Source: an uncultured Alphaproteobacteria bacterium
GTDB taxonomy: Bacteria > Pseudomonadota > Alphaproteobacteria > Caulobacterales > Aquidulcibacteraceae
DNA length: 5,560 nt
Direction: 5' to 3'
NCBI GenBank assembly: GCA_937967725.1
Contig: CALBSY010000328.1
Span: 1-5,560, forward strand
Below the pieces are notes generated by a model. That model saw only the letters and a list, made by a program, of their open reading frames with translations, was not told the origin of the DNA and ran no database searches. Position numbers and translations under genes: made by a program. The first letter of the stretch is position 1. Every line of letters begins with the position of its first letter. Positions 5,159 to 5,560 of this stretch are shown here, one piece after another.

Positions 5159-5560
5159 TTAGTCGGAAACCTTCAGGTTCACCGCTTTCGGACCTTTGCC
5201 CTTGGTGTCGGGCAGGGTCTGGAAGTTCACGCGCTGGCCTTCGGTGAGCGAGGTCAGGCCCGCACGCTCGACGGCGCTCACGTGTACGAACACGTCGGCG
5301 CCGCCGCCGTCAGGCGTAATGAAGCCGAAGCCGCGCGCGCCGTTGAAGAACTTCACGGTGCCGTCCTGCGGATCGCCGAGCGGCTGACGCGGAGGCCGAT
5401 CGCCGCCGCCGAAGCCGCCGCCTTCGCGCGGGCCGCGGAAACCGCCGCCGCCGCCGCCATCGCGCCGGTAGCCGCCACCGCCACCGCCGCCATAACCACC
5501 GCCGCCTTCACGTGGCCCACGGAAGCCGCCGCCGCCGCCGCGATAGCCGCCGCCGCCGTA
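5159..5560 (-). CDS. Cold-shock-domain protein with N-terminal Arg/Gly-rich region, 5' end cut by window edge
   Basis: The C-terminal 66 or so residues are a cold-shock domain (OB fold), which binds single-stranded RNA and DNA and melts RNA structure. It begins DGTVKFFNGARGFGFI, with RNP1 as RGFGFI and RNP2 as VFVHVSA, and ends GPKAVNLKVSD before the TAA. The first aromatic site is Phe (KFFN rather than KWFN), as in many alphaproteobacterial members. Upstream the same frame stays open for 68 more codons to the right edge. It encodes two copies of an FRGPREGGG unit, separated by runs of Gly with Tyr and Arg, then a short linker (DRPPRQPLGDPQ). GTG at 5354-5356 could be mistaken for the start, but it would cut into the first beta strand and has no ribosome binding site. 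The true start is beyond 5560. Classical Csp proteins are about 70 residues, so this is a fused or extended form. A strong terminator follows the gene. Confidence 0.93.
   Translation of the reverse strand, partial: YGGGGYRGGGGGFRGPREGGGGYGGGGGGGYRRDGGGGGGFRGPREGGGFGGGDRPPRQPLGDPQDGTVKFFNGARGFGFITPDGGGADVFVHVSAVERAGLTSLTEGQRVNFQTLPDTKGKGPKAVNLKVSD
5396..5560 (-). repeat. In-frame GGC-rich low-complexity repeat encoding an RGG-like tract
   Basis: Within the cold-shock gene, about 55 codons are mostly GGC/GGT with interspersed Tyr, Phe and Arg. Two imperfect units of about 22 and 27 residues each end in FRGPREGGG; they differ by changes in Gly run length and by an RRD insertion. Triplet-repeat DNA of this kind is prone to in-frame slippage, so length may vary between strains. 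The tract continues past the right edge. Confidence 0.85.

Noticed and set aside
5396..5560. Minus-strand GGC runs considered as a CRISPR array or non-coding satellite
   Set aside because: There is no repeat-spacer pattern, and the runs are in frame with the cold-shock domain with Tyr, Phe and Arg codons at protein-like positions.

Overview
The window is GC-rich, densely coded bacterial chromosome. It looks like an alphaproteobacterium, possibly from the Caulobacterales/Hyphomonadaceae side. The reasons are the uvrC-pgsA gene pair, the long UvrC with an acidic insert in its nuclease domain, the free-standing AroQ-type chorismate mutase, and the 'KFFN'-type cold-shock domain. This placement is an inference; there is no rRNA here to confirm it.

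Layout. On the minus strand, positions 3039 down to 1 form one tight unit: uvrC (complete), then a small GNAT acetyltransferase 2 bp later, then pgsA 10 bp after that, which runs off the left edge just short of its expected end. From a 60-bp divergent intergenic region, the plus strand carries an ABM-domain monooxygenase-like gene (3100-3408) and an AroQ-class chorismate mutase (3467-3823). A 220-bp gap rich in small inverted repeats follows. Then comes a membrane-anchored two-domain protein (4044-5081) that joins an SRPBCC/START-like domain to a GyrI-like effector-binding domain. It converges on a minus-strand cold-shock-domain gene (5159 to beyond the right edge), and a strong two-way intrinsic terminator sits between the two. 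The cold-shock gene has an N-terminal arginine/glycine-rich low-complexity region that leaves the window.

How the genes work together. UvrC (nucleotide excision repair) and PgsA (phosphatidylglycerol synthesis) are commonly linked genes without an obvious shared pathway; the GNAT gene is an extra member of that unit. The ABM and chorismate mutase genes may be co-transcribed, but a joint function is only a guess. The SRPBCC-GyrI protein has no clear partner in the window.

No stretch without a gene exceeds 300 bases; the longest is 3824-4043. I found no RNA genes, insertion sequences, CRISPR arrays or attachment sites. Most of the window is ordinary housekeeping sequence, and I do not see a convincing new multi-gene system. 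The points most worth a second look are the SRPBCC-GyrI fusion with its dyad-rich upstream region, the RGG-like cold-shock protein, and the GNAT gene inside the uvrC-pgsA unit.
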